From Paenibacillus sp. J23TS9 (GTDB lineage: Bacteria > Bacillota > Bacilli > Paenibacillales > Paenibacillaceae), in assembly GCF_018403225.1 (NCBI RefSeq), contig NZ_BOSG01000002.1:570783-634782 (forward strand): a stretch of 64,000 nt of DNA. The letters are read 5' to 3'. The notes beneath the pieces were generated by a model that did no database searches, was not told the DNA's origin, and saw only the letters and a list, made by a program, of their open reading frames with translations. Positions 45,130 to 54,630 of this stretch are shown piece after piece (the first letter of the stretch is position 1; each line of letters begins with the position of its first letter). The position numbers and the translations under genes were made by a program.

Positions 45130-46546
45130 CTTGTGGTCCTCCTCTTCTGGCATAATTGCTGAATGCGGATATTTCCTCCTCTTTTTGCCTGTCAAATGGA
45201 TACAAGGCCATCGGAATAAGGCCAATGAATACCGTGACTAACGGGATCAAACCGGTTGCTACCCGGATGCCAAGCACGGCGGAATCCGTTTGTACGGTTG
45301 CCAGCCCGTCATAGCCGAACGCCCCGATCACGCTCATGAAGATGACCGTCTGCAGACTGGAAAAGGCGATGATAAAGATTGAGAACAGGCCGTTGAACAG
45401 CCCCGTCTTCCGTACGCCGGTTACACGTTCGTTCTCATCAATCAGAAGCGCGCCTACCTGCGATGTCGCCGTCCGGAAGTAATTGACGGTGAATACGATC
45501 AGTACATAGGAGGCAGCTGCTGCCCAGATATTGTCCGCAAGGAAGATGCCGCCATAGCCGAGAACCGCGAAACCTGTACCGAGGTAGATGCTTTTCTTCG
45601 TACCGCAGGTTTTTACGATATAGCCTATGACCGGCAGGAACATAAGCGCAATCACATGCGTGCTGACATCCACAATGGTTGCCGTCACGCCATCCGTATT
45701 GAGCACGTCATCCATGTAATACAGGTATGGTGTGAAGTAAAAACCAATCGGCCCGAGCGTAATGATGGAATAGAACACATAGGTGAGAAAGGGACGGGAT
45801 TTGACGATTTGCCACGCTTCCCTCCACAGCTCTCCGGATCCGAGCGGCTGGGACTGAAGCGTTTCATGCATTTTGGCATCATCCGGAAGTCCGCGCAGCG
45901 CCAGTACGAAGAATATCGTCTCCACCGCGATAACCGCCGTAAAAATCGGAATAATGATCTCGCGCTTCCCATCACCGACCAGCAGCAGGGTGGGAATCAG
46001 CGTGATCAGAAAAGACATGGCCTGAGAAACGTAATTCTGCATGATGTTAACATCAACGCGTTCCTCTTTGGTGGGGGCTGCAATCAGTGTATAGGATTGA
46101 TAAGCCACGCTGTAAGCGGTTGCGGCTGTGTCGTAGATGAAGAGTTCAACGGTATAGAGCAGGAAGATAAGCCATTGACTCCATTCTGGGCTTGAGAGCA
46201 TCATGAGGAAGGAGGAAATGATCATGAAGGGAACCGTGACACGCATCAGATAGACATATTTGCCGCGGTTCGGACGGTTCCTCATTTTGTCGATCCAGAC
46301 CCCGATCATCGGATCGTTTACGGCATTCCAAATGTTATAAATAATGTACACCCAGCCTACGTAGGTTGGACTCAGCCCAATCATATCGGTATAGTATTTA
46401 ATGAATACGTTGTGGATGAGCACACCGCCGACGGACAGGACGGGCCCGGGCAAAGCCAGCTGCCATTTTTGCTTCAGGGTCAACCCCGGGCCGGTAAAGC
46501 GAAAAGCTCCACGAACGGAGCCTGCCATCTTCCTCAAGATGATCAA
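45122..46546 (-). CDS. GPH-type sugar/cation symporter (MFS_2)
   Basis: About 474 residues from TTG 46546, which has GGAG eight bases upstream; ATG 46588 lies too near the start site and lacks a Shine-Dalgarno. Twelve membrane segments. The signature NDPMIGVWIDKMRNRPNRGKY between TM2 and TM3 marks the glycoside-pentoside-hexuronide family. Imports a glycoside with protons or Na+. First gene of the operon with merR and GH5. Confidence 0.9.
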   Translation of the reverse strand: MIILRKMAGSVRGAFRFTGPGLTLKQKWQLALPGPVLSVGGVLIHNVFIKYYTDMIGLSPTYVGWVYIIYNIWNAVNDPMIGVWIDKMRNRPNRGKYVYLMRVTVPFMIISSFLMMLSSPEWSQWLIFLLYTVELFIYDTAATAYSVAYQSYTLIAAPTKEERVDVNIMQNYVSQAMSFLITLIPTLLLVGDGKREIIIPIFTAVIAVETIFFVLALRGLPDDAKMHETLQSQPLGSGELWREAWQIVKSRPFLTYVFYSIITLGPIGFYFTPYLYYMDDVLNTDGVTATIVDVSTHVIALMFLPVIGYIVKTCGTKKSIYLGTGFAVLGYGGIFLADNIWAAAASYVLIVFTVNYFRTATSQVGALLIDENERVTGVRKTGLFNGLFSIFIIAFSSLQTVIFMSVIGAFGYDGLATVQTDSAVLGIRVATGLIPLVTVFIGLIPMALYPFDRQKEEEISAFSNYARRGGPQDE

Positions 46547-46610
46547 ATTTTTTTCTCCTCTCTCGCTCTGGAATCCTGCTCTATTCATCTGAATATCTCA
46601 ATTTGCCCTT

Positions 46611-46641
46611 ATTATAAAGGATGGAGTAACTCCAGATTAAA
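46611..46641 (-). promoter_or_regulatory. MerR-type promoter with 19-bp spacer
   Basis: Minus-strand TTTAAT (46636-46641), 19-bp spacer, TATAAT (46611-46616). The perfect dyad TGGAGT-N-ACTCCA (46622-46634) is centred within the overlong spacer, the hallmark of MerR-activated promoters. Confidence 0.82.
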
Positions 46642-46848
46642 GGGGGTTCAGAAAAATATTTTTATTCGTGAGAGGTAAGTCCCTTATCCATCACCACACT
46701 CCTATTGTTTAGTTTTAAACGCATAAATTTGATCGATTGTATATTTTATAGTATACATATGTAAAGCGATTAACATCAGAAAGGAGCGTTCAGTTAGACC
46801 TGCTTCGGGTTCCGAAGCTGATTGACCATCAAGAAATTGGAGGATTAT

Positions 46849-47916
46849 ATGGCCCGTCCTAAAAAGAAAAAGAATATATATCGTACTGTAATATGGAGCT
46901 TTGTCAGTGTCATTGGGCTCTTTATTCTGATCGCCGGATCCTATGCGGGATTTCTACATCATAAAGCTATGTCTGCCGTACATAAAATTTCCGCTGCCGA
47001 GTATCAGTCGCCGCAGCATGAGGAAACAAAAAATACAATACCCGTAACTGAAAACGTGACTGAAGATGACATGAAGCCCATGACGATCCTGCTTGCCGGA
47101 GTCGATAACCGTGAGGGCAGCGGCGGAACGATGAATACTGACGTCATGATGCTGGTGACGCTGAACCCGGAGACTAAATCTGCAAGTCTGTTATCGATTC
47201 CGCGGGATCTGAAAATAACGCCAGCCGGACAATCAAGCCATAAAGCGAACTATTTTTATGCTCATAACTATATTAAAGATAAGTCAACGGCCATGACCGA
47301 GACCAAGCAGCTCATTGGCGATTTGTTCCACCTTCCGATTGATTACATGGTTCTGATTAATTTTGACGGATTCCGTCAAGCGGTGGATGCCGTAGGCGGC
47401 TTTGACGTCGATGTGGACATGGATATGCATTATATGGATACCGCCGATGGGACGAATATCAATCTGACCAAAGGCTTGCAGCATCTCGACGGGAAAGAAA
47501 CACTGGATTTTGTCAGATATCGTAAGTCCAATGACGGAACCTCGCCTTCCTCGGATTTCGACCGTAACAAACGCCAACAGCAAGTGCTGAGCCAGATGCT
47601 GGACAAGCTGACCTCCCTGAACGGCATTAGTCAATGGGGCAGCATTCTGGACATTATCGGCGATAACGTAAAAACAGATATCCCCGAGAAAAGTCTGACG
47701 CGGTGGCTGTTGAACTTCAAAAAGATGAAGCCTGACACCACCAACCTGCTAACAGTAGAGGGGGATTGGAAAAGCCCGTTTGTTTATTGGAACAAGGATG
47801 ATTTGACGAAGGCGATGGAAACCCTGTATTCGAATGTGGAGCTGAAGCCAAACGGCAAGATCGACTATGGCGAACACTTGGGGCTTTATACAAACTCCGG
47901 TCAAAATAAGCGATGA
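46849..47916 (+). CDS. LCP-family (LytR-CpsA-Psr) cell-wall polymer transferase
   Basis: About 355 residues from ATG 46849 (GGAGG five bases upstream). A basic N-terminus and one membrane helix (about 12-34) place the LCP domain outside the cell. MTILLAGVDNREGSGGTMNTDVMMLVTLNP, SLLSIPRDLKI and the Arg-rich VRYRKSNDG are family motifs for binding polyprenyl phosphate. Attaches secondary polymers such as teichoic acid or SLH-binding polysaccharide to peptidoglycan. Has its own TTGATC-N17-TATACA promoter (46729-46757). Confidence 0.92.
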   Translation: MARPKKKKNIYRTVIWSFVSVIGLFILIAGSYAGFLHHKAMSAVHKISAAEYQSPQHEETKNTIPVTENVTEDDMKPMTILLAGVDNREGSGGTMNTDVMMLVTLNPETKSASLLSIPRDLKITPAGQSSHKANYFYAHNYIKDKSTAMTETKQLIGDLFHLPIDYMVLINFDGFRQAVDAVGGFDVDVDMDMHYMDTADGTNINLTKGLQHLDGKETLDFVRYRKSNDGTSPSSDFDRNKRQQQVLSQMLDKLTSLNGISQWGSILDIIGDNVKTDIPEKSLTRWLLNFKKMKPDTTNLLTVEGDWKSPFVYWNKDDLTKAMETLYSNVELKPNGKIDYGEHLGLYTNSGQNKR

Positions 47917-47924
47917 CGCGCAAA

Positions 47925-47956
47925 AAAATCCACAGCCGTTCCTGGTTGTGGATTTT
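47925..47956. terminator. terminator between LCP and phnX genes
   Basis: AAAATCCACAGCC and GGTTGTGGATTTT around GTTCCT; serves both convergent genes. Confidence 0.85.
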
Positions 47957-48001
47957 CGCGTTCTATCTAATTATACAGCATAGGAAATGCGCTGAAGCAG
48001 C

Positions 48002-48820
48002 TTATTTCACACAGCCAGGTCTCTTGCCTTCAGCCAGCATCCCGTTAATGCTCTCAATTAACTGTGGAAGCTCGTTCATGGTATTGATCGTAAAATCAGC
48101 CCCGTGCTGCATAAAAGTCTGTTTTGTTTTCGTGATTGCCGCTTCTTTTTCGGAATCGGATAGGCTATCGTACCCCTCTTGGCTCAGCCCCATTTCCGAG
48201 CTCCCGATCACGACGCCAACCGACCATACGCCTGCCTGCACGCCCTCTTTTACATCCGAAGTGGTATCGCCAACCTTGACGACCTTCCAGGATGCGGACA
48301 GCTTCAGCTGCTCCATATTGCGGTAGATCATATAAGGATAGGGTCTGCCAAGTGAGTGCGTATCATCCGGTGTTACCAAATAATCCGGACTGTAGCCCTT
48401 TTCCCGGGCGTTCGATACAACCACCTCCATCATGGAGCTGGTATAGCCCGTCGTTGAGCCAAACTTCAGACCCTTCGCCCGGAGTGCTTCAACCGTCTGG
48501 ATCACGCCAGGAATCGGATCTGTATATTCGGATAAGGATGCCATCAGCGCAGGCTCGAATTCGGCATACAGCCGTTCAACATCTTGTTCATTGAAGGATC
48601 TGCCGTACTTGTCTTCCCATAGCGCGGACACTCTCGGCATGGACAGCATCGCACGGATATGGTCGATCTTCAGCATGCCCATCGGACCTCTTGCTTCTTC
48701 CATAGTCACTTCAATGCCGGCATGGTTGAATATATCCACGAATACATTGACCGGTGCAAAACATCCAAAATCTACCGCTGTGCCAGCCCAGTCCAGAATA
48801 ACGCCTTCGATTTTGTTCAT
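48002..48820 (-). CDS. phnX: phosphonoacetaldehyde hydrolase
   Basis: 272 residues, HAD superfamily. Cleaves phosphonoacetaldehyde to acetaldehyde and phosphate. Nucleophile motif VILDWAGTAVDFG, the lysine that forms the Schiff base in RGPMGMLKIDHI, and VVKVGDTTSDVKEG. Overlaps phnW by 4 bp; final step of 2-aminoethylphosphonate use. Confidence 0.94.
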   Translation of the reverse strand: MNKIEGVILDWAGTAVDFGCFAPVNVFVDIFNHAGIEVTMEEARGPMGMLKIDHIRAMLSMPRVSALWEDKYGRSFNEQDVERLYAEFEPALMASLSEYTDPIPGVIQTVEALRAKGLKFGSTTGYTSSMMEVVVSNAREKGYSPDYLVTPDDTHSLGRPYPYMIYRNMEQLKLSASWKVVKVGDTTSDVKEGVQAGVWSVGVVIGSSEMGLSQEGYDSLSDSEKEAAITKTKQTFMQHGADFTINTMNELPQLIESINGMLAEGKRPGCVK

Positions 48821-49911
48821 TGTCCAATTCCCCCCAAGTATTCTCCGATGATATCACATAATTGCTCGATGTCTTCCACATAGATTTCCCCGATATTGCC
48901 GATGCGGAAGGTATCCACGTCCGTCAGTTTACCCGGATAGATCACGTAGCCCCTTTCCTTCACGTAAGCGTAGAAATCTCCGAAGCTGAAGCTTTCACTC
49001 GGGAACAGGAAGGTTGTAATGATCGGAGACTGCTTTTCTTCTGAAATATAGGCATGAATGCCGATACTCGCCAGCTTCTCCCGGAGCAGCCGATTGTTCT
49101 GCTGATAGCGGGCAAATCTTGCGGGAACGCCGCCTTCCTCCACCAGCTCATCAATCGCCTTGGCAAATGCGGCGACGACATGGGTCGGAGAGGTAAAACG
49201 CCATTTTCCGTCCTTGTCCATGCCCTTCCACTGGTCGTACAAATCCAGGGACAGGCTGCGTGAGATCCCTTGGCAGGCGGTTAGCTTGTCGAGCTTGGCA
49301 ATTACAAATCCGAATCCTGGAACGCCTTGAATGCATTTATTCGCACTGCTGATCAGATAGTCGATTCCAAGTCCCGCCACATCAATCTCGATGCCGCCAA
49401 AGCTGCTCATTGCATCAATAATCAGTGTTTTTCCATATTCCTTGGACAGTCTCGCAACCATATCCAGCGGATTCAAAATGCCTGTCGTCGTCTCGCAATG
49501 AACCATCGCAATATGCGTAAGCTCCGGATCTGCTGCCAGCAGGGCTCTAAGTTTCGCTTCCTCCGGATGTTCGTCATAGTTTACACGGTATTCCGTATAG
49601 TTCAGGCCGATATATTCCGCCATCTGGATGATCCGCTCACCGTATGCGCCATTGGTGATAATCAATACCTTATCATTGTCAGAGATGGCAGAGGTCATGA
49701 CCGATTCCACCGCGAACGTTCCACTGCCCTGCATCAGCACGGCCGTATACTCATCCGGGTTGGCACCTGCAAACGTCAGCAGCTCGGATCTGATCTTTTG
49801 CGTAACGGATTTATATTCATCATCCCATGTGCAGCGGTCAAACAGCATAACTTCCTTCACGGTGCTTGTCGTGGTCAGCGGTCCTGGTGTTAATAGCTTG
49901 TATGTTTTCAT
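48817..49911 (-). CDS. phnW: 2-aminoethylphosphonate-pyruvate transaminase
   Basis: About 364 residues from ATG 49911 (GGGAG upstream; frame open to 49980). PLP enzyme of class V: TPGPLTTTSTVKEVML, the PLP-binding Asp in IIDAMSSFGG and the Lys in ISSANKCIQGVPG. Makes phosphonoacetaldehyde and alanine. Follows the binding protein gene by 22 bp. Confidence 0.94.
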   Translation of the reverse strand: MKTYKLLTPGPLTTTSTVKEVMLFDRCTWDDEYKSVTQKIRSELLTFAGANPDEYTAVLMQGSGTFAVESVMTSAISDNDKVLIITNGAYGERIIQMAEYIGLNYTEYRVNYDEHPEEAKLRALLAADPELTHIAMVHCETTTGILNPLDMVARLSKEYGKTLIIDAMSSFGGIEIDVAGLGIDYLISSANKCIQGVPGFGFVIAKLDKLTACQGISRSLSLDLYDQWKGMDKDGKWRFTSPTHVVAAFAKAIDELVEEGGVPARFARYQQNNRLLREKLASIGIHAYISEEKQSPIITTFLFPSESFSFGDFYAYVKERGYVIYPGKLTDVDTFRIGNIGEIYVEDIEQLCDIIGEYLGGIGQ

Positions 49912-49933
49912 CTTTGCTTCGCTCCCTGCTGAA

Positions 49934-50926
49934 TTATTTAGCCGCATTGAAGAAATCCTGATGTTCTTTGAGCAGCTCAACGGTCAATGGCTCTGCAAAT
50001 TTCATGGATTTAGCCGGCTTGTTGACATCTTCGACGGTCTCGCCTTTATACAGGGCAACCGGATAGTTGGTAATCAAATCTTTTCTCGCATCCTTGATGA
50101 TGGTCTCTGCCATTTTCATCGCAAGATCGGTCGTGGCATTCTTTTTGTCCACCACAGCCACGGATTCCGTCAGCGAAAAGTTCCCTTCGGCTGGGTCGAC
50201 ATAGTCAATTGGTGCTCCGGAAGCTTTTGCCTTAACCGCCTGGTGACGCAATCCGAAACCGGCAGCGACTTCTCCCGCCTCTACTTTCTTGATTGGACCG
50301 GAACCGGAGCTCTCCAGATGCGGACCGACGTTAGCAATCAGGTCATGTAGAACGGTTTTTCCTTCTTCTTTGCCGTAATGACTGATAATTGCTTGTACGA
50401 GCAGCCAGCCTGTAGAAGAGTCCATAATGTTCGGAATCGATACCAGGCCTTTAAATTCCGGTTTCGTCAGGTCTTTGATCGATGTCGGCATAGGTAGTCC
50501 TTTTTGCTTCAGCACTTCCGTATTGACGAAGATCGAACCTGTATTGGCCAAAATCGGCGTATAGTAGGATGGATAAGAATCCAGTGCATCTGTTGTAAAC
50601 GTAAGGTCTTTATACATGGGGTACTTGCTTTGCGAGCTTTCGATAAAATAGGAGCTCATGGTGATCAGTTCCGCTTCGATTTTGCCGCCCTCTGCCATGA
50701 GCTTGCCGCCCAGCTCGGAGGTACCCTGTGATTGAAGCACGTATTTGCCATCATAGCCGGCGTTTTTCAGTGCTGTCTCCATGGAAGCGACTGCTTCTTC
50801 ATCGCCATTCGTGTAAATGACAACCTTCTTCGCTTCCTCCGCCTTGCTGCTGCTGCATCCTGTCATTGCAATAACCAGACTGATCGCGAATAATGTGAGC
50901 AGCATTCCTTTAATCGTTTTGGACAT
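49934..50926 (-). CDS. 2-aminoethylphosphonate ABC transporter substrate-binding lipoprotein
   Basis: 330 residues. Lipobox VIAMTGC, then a type-2 periplasmic-binding fold related to iron and phosphonate binders (VVIYTNGDEEAVASMETALK). Encoded between the permease and phnW, which fixes the likely ligand. Confidence 0.88.
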   Translation of the reverse strand: MSKTIKGMLLTLFAISLVIAMTGCSSSKAEEAKKVVIYTNGDEEAVASMETALKNAGYDGKYVLQSQGTSELGGKLMAEGGKIEAELITMSSYFIESSQSKYPMYKDLTFTTDALDSYPSYYTPILANTGSIFVNTEVLKQKGLPMPTSIKDLTKPEFKGLVSIPNIMDSSTGWLLVQAIISHYGKEEGKTVLHDLIANVGPHLESSGSGPIKKVEAGEVAAGFGLRHQAVKAKASGAPIDYVDPAEGNFSLTESVAVVDKKNATTDLAMKMAETIIKDARKDLITNYPVALYKGETVEDVNKPAKSMKFAEPLTVELLKEHQDFFNAAK

Positions 50927-50982
50927 GATCGTAAATCCCTCACTTTATATTTTTATGGTTTGTGAAAAATAAGTTGGGGTGC

Positions 50983-51106
50983 GCGGAAGGCCGCTACGAG
51001 TACGGATCGTGCTTCCGATGACAACCTATGCTTCCGAAGTAGCTTTCCTTTGGAAAGCTTTTAGGCGAACGCTATCGCTTCTTCAGCACGATTCCGTCCT
51101 TTCCGC
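50983..51106. repeat. structured intergenic element inside the phosphonate operon
   Basis: Nested inverted repeats: GCGGAAGG (50983-50990) with CCTTTCCGC (51098-51106), ACGGATCGTGCT (51002-51013) with AGCACGATTCCGT (51085-51097), and an inner hairpin AGCTTTCC-TTT-GGAAAGCT (51041-51059). It sits in a 312-bp gap in the operon, between the permease and binding-protein genes. Could be a REP/MITE-like element or an RNA processing structure. I see no ORF in the gap. Confidence 0.5.
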
Positions 51107-51238
51107 TACTTCGCTTCATATCGAGTAAATGAAATCGACATCAGTTTCAGCAGCGTCGGCTTACTCTTGACCTACGGGCGATCCATCGTAAGAATCATTC
51201 GCTCTCAAAGTGATACAAATATTGAGATCTTGCTTGCC

Positions 51239-52858
51239 TCAACGCCGCACCGCTCTTCTTCTCTGAAGAAAATCGCATACTGCCTTTATCAGTAAATTGG
51301 TGAAGAAAATCAGCAGGGACAGCACAAAGATCTCGTTAAATTTGGCGAAATGCTGGAGCTCTTTGATTTTGCTGGCCACGACGGATGTCTGCGCCGATAC
51401 CAGGAAAATGATCCCGCTGATCGTCACCATGGAATTGATGAAATAATAGCTAAACATCTCGATCACCGTGGACGCTGAGTTCGGCAGGATCACCCGGCAG
51501 ATCGTCTTAAACCAACTATCACCGAGCAGCTCTCCCGTGGTCTCCCAGGATGGATTCATCTTGGAGAGGGAATTTTTGGCCATGAGATACGGTGTCGTAA
51601 ACAGATGCACGATGTTGCACAGGATAATGATGGTAAACGTACTTTTCAAGCTGCTAGCGTTAAACAGGAGCAGGTACGATATCCCCAGCACCATGCCTGG
51701 CACGGTGTTGGTCATCATCGAGATGATATCCGTCGTTGATCTCGCCCTGAGCGATGTTCGCACATTCAGCAGCGCCGATCCATACGCGATCAGTGTGCCG
51801 AATAGGGAGGTTAATAGCGCTACCCACAGTGAATTTTTATAGACTCCCGTCAAATCACTGGATTGAAATACGTTAATGACATGCTTGAACGTAAAGGTAA
51901 GATCGTATGGAAAACTGTTCAGAAGAGGTGCAATGAACATAACCGCAAAGACGGACAGCATACCTAGAACGATTACGGAAGAGACCATTCCGAAGCCCGT
52001 ATCACGCACCCGATGTCTTGGAAGCTCGGTGTCGGTCACCTTGTCGTAGTGAAAATTAAGCTTCTCCAGATACTGCAGCAGCCAGATTCCGAATACCGCC
52101 GGAACCAGCATCAGCACCGCGATGACTGCGCCTTGATTAAAGTCCGGAATGGAGCCGAGCATCACCTGATACAGCTGAGCCGCAATCACAGAATACGTGC
52201 CTCCCACCGAGGCAGGAATCCCGAAGTCCGTGAAGCTCAAGATAAAGGACAAGACGAACGCTCCGCCGAGAGCACCCGCTAACGGACGCAGGATGGTATT
52301 CGAGAAGCTCCGTACCGTTCCGTCGCCCATAAGCTTGGATACAATGATGAATTTTTTATCGATAAAGCCGAAGGCATTATGGATCAGCAGAAATGCCGGC
52401 GGCAGCGTGTAAATAACATATCCCATCAACAGACCGTTAAATCCGTAAATTTCGAACAGGTTCCGTCCAATAATCTTCGTGATCAATCCCTGATTACCGA
52501 ATGAATACATGATGGCGAAGCCGTAAGTAATCGTTGGCAGCAGCATCGGAACGATAATGACAGTTTTCAGCACGCCCTTGATCGGGCGGTATATTTTCGT
52601 GCAATGAATGGAGTAGGCCAGGATAAACCCGAACACCGTTGTGATGACCGCGGTAACCGCGGATACCTTTACACTGTTCAGTGTAGCCCCGATCAAATCC
52701 CGATCCTTCCAGATCGACACATAGTTCTCAAGCGCGAAGCCGTGGTCTGTCTCGAACGAACGATTGAGCAGAACAATAAGCGGCAGGAATAGAAATCCGG
52801 CGAACAGCAGCAGAAGCAAGGTGAACACAATACGCATTTCAGGCTTGACTCTATGCAT
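51239..52858 (-). CDS. 2-aminoethylphosphonate ABC transporter permease, fused two-domain
   Basis: About 539 residues from ATG 52858 (GGTGAG upstream). Two homologous permease halves with about twelve membrane helices in all, like iron(III) FbpB-type permeases. EAA-like loops occur in each half (MGDGTVRSFSNTILRP and LLGDSWFKTICRVILP). Overlaps the ATPase gene by 8 bp. Confidence 0.9.
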   Translation of the reverse strand: MHRVKPEMRIVFTLLLLLFAGFLFLPLIVLLNRSFETDHGFALENYVSIWKDRDLIGATLNSVKVSAVTAVITTVFGFILAYSIHCTKIYRPIKGVLKTVIIVPMLLPTITYGFAIMYSFGNQGLITKIIGRNLFEIYGFNGLLMGYVIYTLPPAFLLIHNAFGFIDKKFIIVSKLMGDGTVRSFSNTILRPLAGALGGAFVLSFILSFTDFGIPASVGGTYSVIAAQLYQVMLGSIPDFNQGAVIAVLMLVPAVFGIWLLQYLEKLNFHYDKVTDTELPRHRVRDTGFGMVSSVIVLGMLSVFAVMFIAPLLNSFPYDLTFTFKHVINVFQSSDLTGVYKNSLWVALLTSLFGTLIAYGSALLNVRTSLRARSTTDIISMMTNTVPGMVLGISYLLLFNASSLKSTFTIIILCNIVHLFTTPYLMAKNSLSKMNPSWETTGELLGDSWFKTICRVILPNSASTVIEMFSYYFINSMVTISGIIFLVSAQTSVVASKIKELQHFAKFNEIFVLSLLIFFTNLLIKAVCDFLQRRRAVRR

Positions 52859-53603
52859 ACATCTCACCAAACAAGTTATAAATATTCTGCCGTTTAATCT
52901 GTAATTGCTTGATAATAAATTGCTCTACGAATTCATTGTCCGGTTGGTTAATAATCTCTTTAGGCGTGCCGAATTGAGAGATTTTGCCCTGGTTGATAAT
53001 CAGTATTTTGTCAGACAGCGTCAGAGCCTCCTCGGGATCATGCGTGACAATGATCGTCGTCAGCTTGAATTCTCTCGCTATCGATTGAATCCGCTGCTTG
53101 ATCGACTCCTTGATCACCCCGTCCAGCGCACTAAGCGGCTCGTCGAGCAGAAGGATCTTCGGTTTCGTTACCAGCGTTCTTGCAAGTGCCACTCGCTGCT
53201 TCTGCCCGCCGGATAGCTCGCCGATTCTCTTTTTCAGATGCGGTGTTAACTCCAGAAAATCGATATATTCCTGAACCTCCTTCTCGCTCACCGAGCCTTT
53301 TTTATTACGCAAGCCATAGACGATGTTGTCATAGGCGTTTAGATTCGGGAACAAGGCATAGTCCTGAAAAACAATGTTAAAGCCGCGCCTTTTCATCGGT
53401 ACATGGGTTATGTCCGCCTCATTAAATACAATGCTTCCAAGATCCATTTCCGTCAGGCCTAGAATAATGTTGAGCAGTGTCGTCTTCCCGCTGCCGCTTG
53501 GACCGAGGAGCGACACAATCTCGCCCGTGCCAATTTCGAGGTTGATGTCATCAAGAACCACTTTATCGTCAAATTGTTTGCTAATATGTTGCAGCTTCAG
53601 CAA
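52851..53603 (-). CDS. ABC transporter ATP-binding protein (phosphonate operon)
   Basis: About 250 residues from TTG 53603, eight bases after GGGAGG; upstream in-frame codons to 53645 lack a proper site. Walker A LLGPSGSGKTTLL, signature LSGGQKQRVALAR, Walker B ILLLDEPLSALD and the switch His in IIVTHDPEEAL. First gene of the operon. Confidence 0.92.
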   Translation of the reverse strand: MLKLQHISKQFDDKVVLDDINLEIGTGEIVSLLGPSGSGKTTLLNIILGLTEMDLGSIVFNEADITHVPMKRRGFNIVFQDYALFPNLNAYDNIVYGLRNKKGSVSEKEVQEYIDFLELTPHLKKRIGELSGGQKQRVALARTLVTKPKILLLDEPLSALDGVIKESIKQRIQSIAREFKLTTIIVTHDPEEALTLSDKILIINQGKISQFGTPKEIINQPDNEFVEQFIIKQLQIKRQNIYNLFGEMYA

Positions 53604-53631
53604 ACCGCTCACCTCCCTTAAACACAACCTC

Positions 53632-53717
53632 AGTATAAAAATCATATGTCATCCGAAATCCTTCTCTATGTAAATTTTACGTAAATTATGCATAACTCTT
53701 TCATAACTCATGACTAA
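53632..53717 (-). promoter_or_regulatory. phosphonate operon promoter with PhoP-like box
   Basis: On the minus strand TATACT (53632-53637) serves as -10 without a good -35. Upstream, five hexamers ending in TAA on the forward strand (at 53668, 53679, 53690, 53701, 53712) are exactly 11 bp apart. Read on the minus strand the nearest give TTTACA and TTTACG, close to the Bacillus PhoP repeat TT(A/T/C)A(C/T)A. The array lies between two divergent promoters. Confidence 0.65.
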
Positions 53718-53854
53718 CTTTATAATGAATTGGACTGTTAAACATGATGATCTATGTAAACCTATTGAATAACACAGGTGTTACCAGTACACTGAAATTG
53801 TTTCAATGTTGAAAAAAATTGCAGTTAAACGTCATATATTAGCGGGTGAGAGCG

Positions 53855-54616
53855 ATGCTGCCATTAGAGAGGCAAAAGAAAATTCTCGATCTATTAACAG
53901 TCAAAAAAGTACTCAAAATAACAGAACTGACAGAAGAGCTGGATATATCTATCGATACCCTCCGGAGGGATTTAAATCTGCTGACAAGCCAAGGGAAAAT
54001 CGAGAAAATTTATGGCGGGGTCAAGCTTGTGGACAGGTTCGGAGAGTCCTCCATGGATGAGCGGATGGTCAATCATTTAGTGGAAAAGGAACAGATCGCC
54101 CGCAAATGCAGCGAATATATCAGCGATGGTGATTGTATCTATATAGACAGCGGATCGACAACCTATCAGATTGCCAAATATATTAAGCATAAAAAGAAGC
54201 TCACCGTCATCACCAATTCCATCCCTGTCATTAATGAGCTCATGCACTGTGAGGTCGAGCTGATCATTATCGGGGGGAAAATCAGACAGGATGAGCAGTC
54301 CGTCGTGGCGTTTGATTATATTTTCAATTTTCACGAGCTGAACGTCCGGAAAGCCTTCATCTGCTGCAGCGGCATCACGATCGAAAGAGGAATCTCTGAC
54401 TACAACCTGGAAGAAGCCATTACGCGCAAAAAAATGATTGAACTCTCCAAAGAGGTGTTCATCGCCGCCGACAGCACCAAATTCGGAAAGGACGTCACGA
54501 TCTCCATTGCGCCGCTGGATCGCATTGATACGATTGTGACGGATAACAACGTGGACAAGAGCTTCCTTCCCAGGTTCAAAAAAACCAACTCATGCTTAGT
54601 TATTGCCGACACTTAA
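53855..54616 (+). CDS. DeoR-family transcriptional regulator
   Basis: About 253 residues from ATG 53855 (GGGTGAG upstream; GTG 53846 also in frame). N-terminal helix-turn-helix (ITELTEELDISIDTLRRDLNLL) and a DeoR sugar-phosphate-sensor domain (DCIYIDSGSTTYQIAKYI, LIIIGGKIRQDEQSV). Divergent from the phosphonate operon; phosphonate operons more often have a GntR or LysR regulator. Control of phn genes is inferred from position only. Confidence 0.87.
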   Translation: MLPLERQKKILDLLTVKKVLKITELTEELDISIDTLRRDLNLLTSQGKIEKIYGGVKLVDRFGESSMDERMVNHLVEKEQIARKCSEYISDGDCIYIDSGSTTYQIAKYIKHKKKLTVITNSIPVINELMHCEVELIIIGGKIRQDEQSVVAFDYIFNFHELNVRKAFICCSGITIERGISDYNLEEAITRKKMIELSKEVFIAADSTKFGKDVTISIAPLDRIDTIVTDNNVDKSFLPRFKKTNSCLVIADT

Positions 54617-54630
54617 CTTTGGAAATAACG

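Noticed and set aside
46758..46775. cre-like ATGTAAAGCGATTAACAT before the LCP gene
   Set aside because: The half-sites are one base too far apart on each side of the CG, so it does not match the CcpA consensus.
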